Source: Oryzibacter oryziterrae (lineage in GTDB: Bacteria > Pseudomonadota > Alphaproteobacteria > Rhizobiales > Pleomorphomonadaceae). From it: a stretch of 64,000 nt of DNA. This document shows, in pieces, positions 63,385 through 64,000 of this stretch. The stretch lies in the NCBI RefSeq assembly GCF_021864535.1, contig NZ_JAKJIC010000006.1, forward strand, positions 1 to 64,000, given 5' to 3'. The notes below the pieces were generated by a model that did no database searches, had not been told where the DNA came from, and saw only the letters and a list, made by a program, of their open reading frames with translations. A program made the translations under genes and the position numbers. Within the stretch, counting starts at the first letter, position 1; each line of letters begins with the position of its first letter.

Positions 63385-63915
63385 ATGATTGCCTATAGCG
63401 ATGAACTCTGCGGCGACGTTGCCGCGCGTGACACCCTTCTCGATCGTGTCTTCGGACCGGCGCGCTTTCGCAAGTCGTCGGAGCGCATTCGCTCCGGTCG
63501 CCTGCCGGCCGACGGCCTGGCGCTGGTCGCCCGCGACGGCGACAAGCTCATCGGCACCGTGCGCCTCTGGCACGCCGCCTGCGGTCGCTCGGGCACGCCG
63601 GTGCTGCTGCTCGGCCCGCTGGCGGTGGATGGCGACTATCGCAGTGAAGGCATCGGCGCGGCGCTGATGCGTCTTGCCATCGCCCGGGCGCGCGAGGCCG
63701 GTCACGGCGCCATCCTGCTGGTTGGCGATGAACCCTATTACCGCCGTTTCGGCTTCTCGACCCGCAACATGGGCGGCCTCGCCATGCCCGGCCCCTATGA
63801 GCGCAGCCGCTTCCTCGGCCTCGAACTGATCCCCGGCAGCCTCGCCGGCGCCGAAGGCGTCCTGCGCCCGACCGGCCTGCCTGCTGTCGAGACCGCTGTT
63901 CCCGCCGCCGCGTAA
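63385..63915 (+). CDS. GNAT family N-acetyltransferase
   Basis: A 176-residue acetyltransferase of the YhbS-like group. The acetyl-CoA loop is YRSEGIGAALM near residue 92 (Q/R-x-x-G-x-G/A variant), followed by GDEPYYRRFGFS and the PGPYERSRFLGLEL tail that is typical of the group. An in-frame upstream ATG adds 15 residues and is rejected. Substrate unknown. The 66-bp repeats separate it from the decarboxylase gene. After its stop, a short hairpin (GACCTGCGG / CCGCAGGTT) lies at about 63942-63979. Confidence 0.88.
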   Translation: MIAYSDELCGDVAARDTLLDRVFGPARFRKSSERIRSGRLPADGLALVARDGDKLIGTVRLWHAACGRSGTPVLLLGPLAVDGDYRSEGIGAALMRLAIARAREAGHGAILLVGDEPYYRRFGFSTRNMGGLAMPGPYERSRFLGLELIPGSLAGAEGVLRPTGLPAVETAVPAAA

Positions 63916-64000
63916 GGGACTGTGCTTCGAGAAGGAAGTCCGACCTGCGGTCCCTGTCCTACATGGGAGGCCGCAGGTTGGCGGAGGCCTTGCGCTGCTT

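Noticed and set aside
63073-63705. 210-codon minus-strand frame over the repeats and the GNAT gene
   Set aside because: Antisense to the acetyltransferase; it stays open only because the 66-base period is divisible by three.

Overview
The window is a 64 kb GC-rich piece of a chromosome, most probably from an alphaproteobacterium of the order Hyphomicrobiales (Rhizobiales). Pointers are the speF-type leader before a fold-III ornithine decarboxylase, homospermidine synthase, a complete five-step hut pathway with hutF and hutD, a TakP-like TRAP transporter, and RTX/type I secretion genes of the PrtD/HlyD kind. I cannot name the genus. I see no insertion sequence, prophage or CRISPR array. The only RNA gene seen with certainty is an initiator tRNA.

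Layout. 0.1-8.9 kb is housekeeping: an unknown SGNH-like gene, hemF, a glutathione transferase, trmL, an ABC exporter behind a six-codon leader ORF, a short-chain dehydrogenase and recQ. 9.0-20.8 kb is an RTX/type I secretion island: two RTX proteins, a PrtD-like ABC protein, an HlyD adaptor, a CHASE2 adenylate cyclase, a Crp/Fnr regulator, a metallo-beta-lactamase-fold protein, a FecR-domain protein and a LuxR-type regulator. Five copies of a GTTCC-N4-GGAAC palindrome lie 57-82 bp before five of its genes. 21.2-34 kb is mixed: a secreted beta-helix protein, tRNA-fMet, bioY, ferredoxin-NADP reductase, a GAF-PAS-GGDEF-EAL protein, KDPG aldolase, LacI, EamA and MarR proteins, a CobW GTPase with a WD40 partner, and a KamA-type radical SAM enzyme.

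35.2-49.9 kb looks like one imidazole-compound catabolic region. The hutIHGUD operon and divergent hutF-hutC encode histidine to glutamate plus formate. Two HutC-type operators lie between hutI and hutF. The same kind of operator also lies before an SDR / histidinol-dehydrogenase-like / kinase-fold operon and before a NitT/TauT-type ABC transporter, suggesting that HutC controls uptake and side-entry of a histidine-related compound.

50-64 kb holds homospermidine synthase and ornithine decarboxylase (ornithine to putrescine to homospermidine), hemH, a lone receiver protein, a TRAP transporter with an unusual Pro/Gly-rich tail on its large permease, a C26-family amidotransferase, a nickel/cobalt exporter pair, a LysR regulator, a three-copy 66-bp tandem repeat and a GNAT acetyltransferase. 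Coordinates of starts were chosen from ribosome binding sites and family N-termini; all functional calls are from reading the sequence, not from searches.
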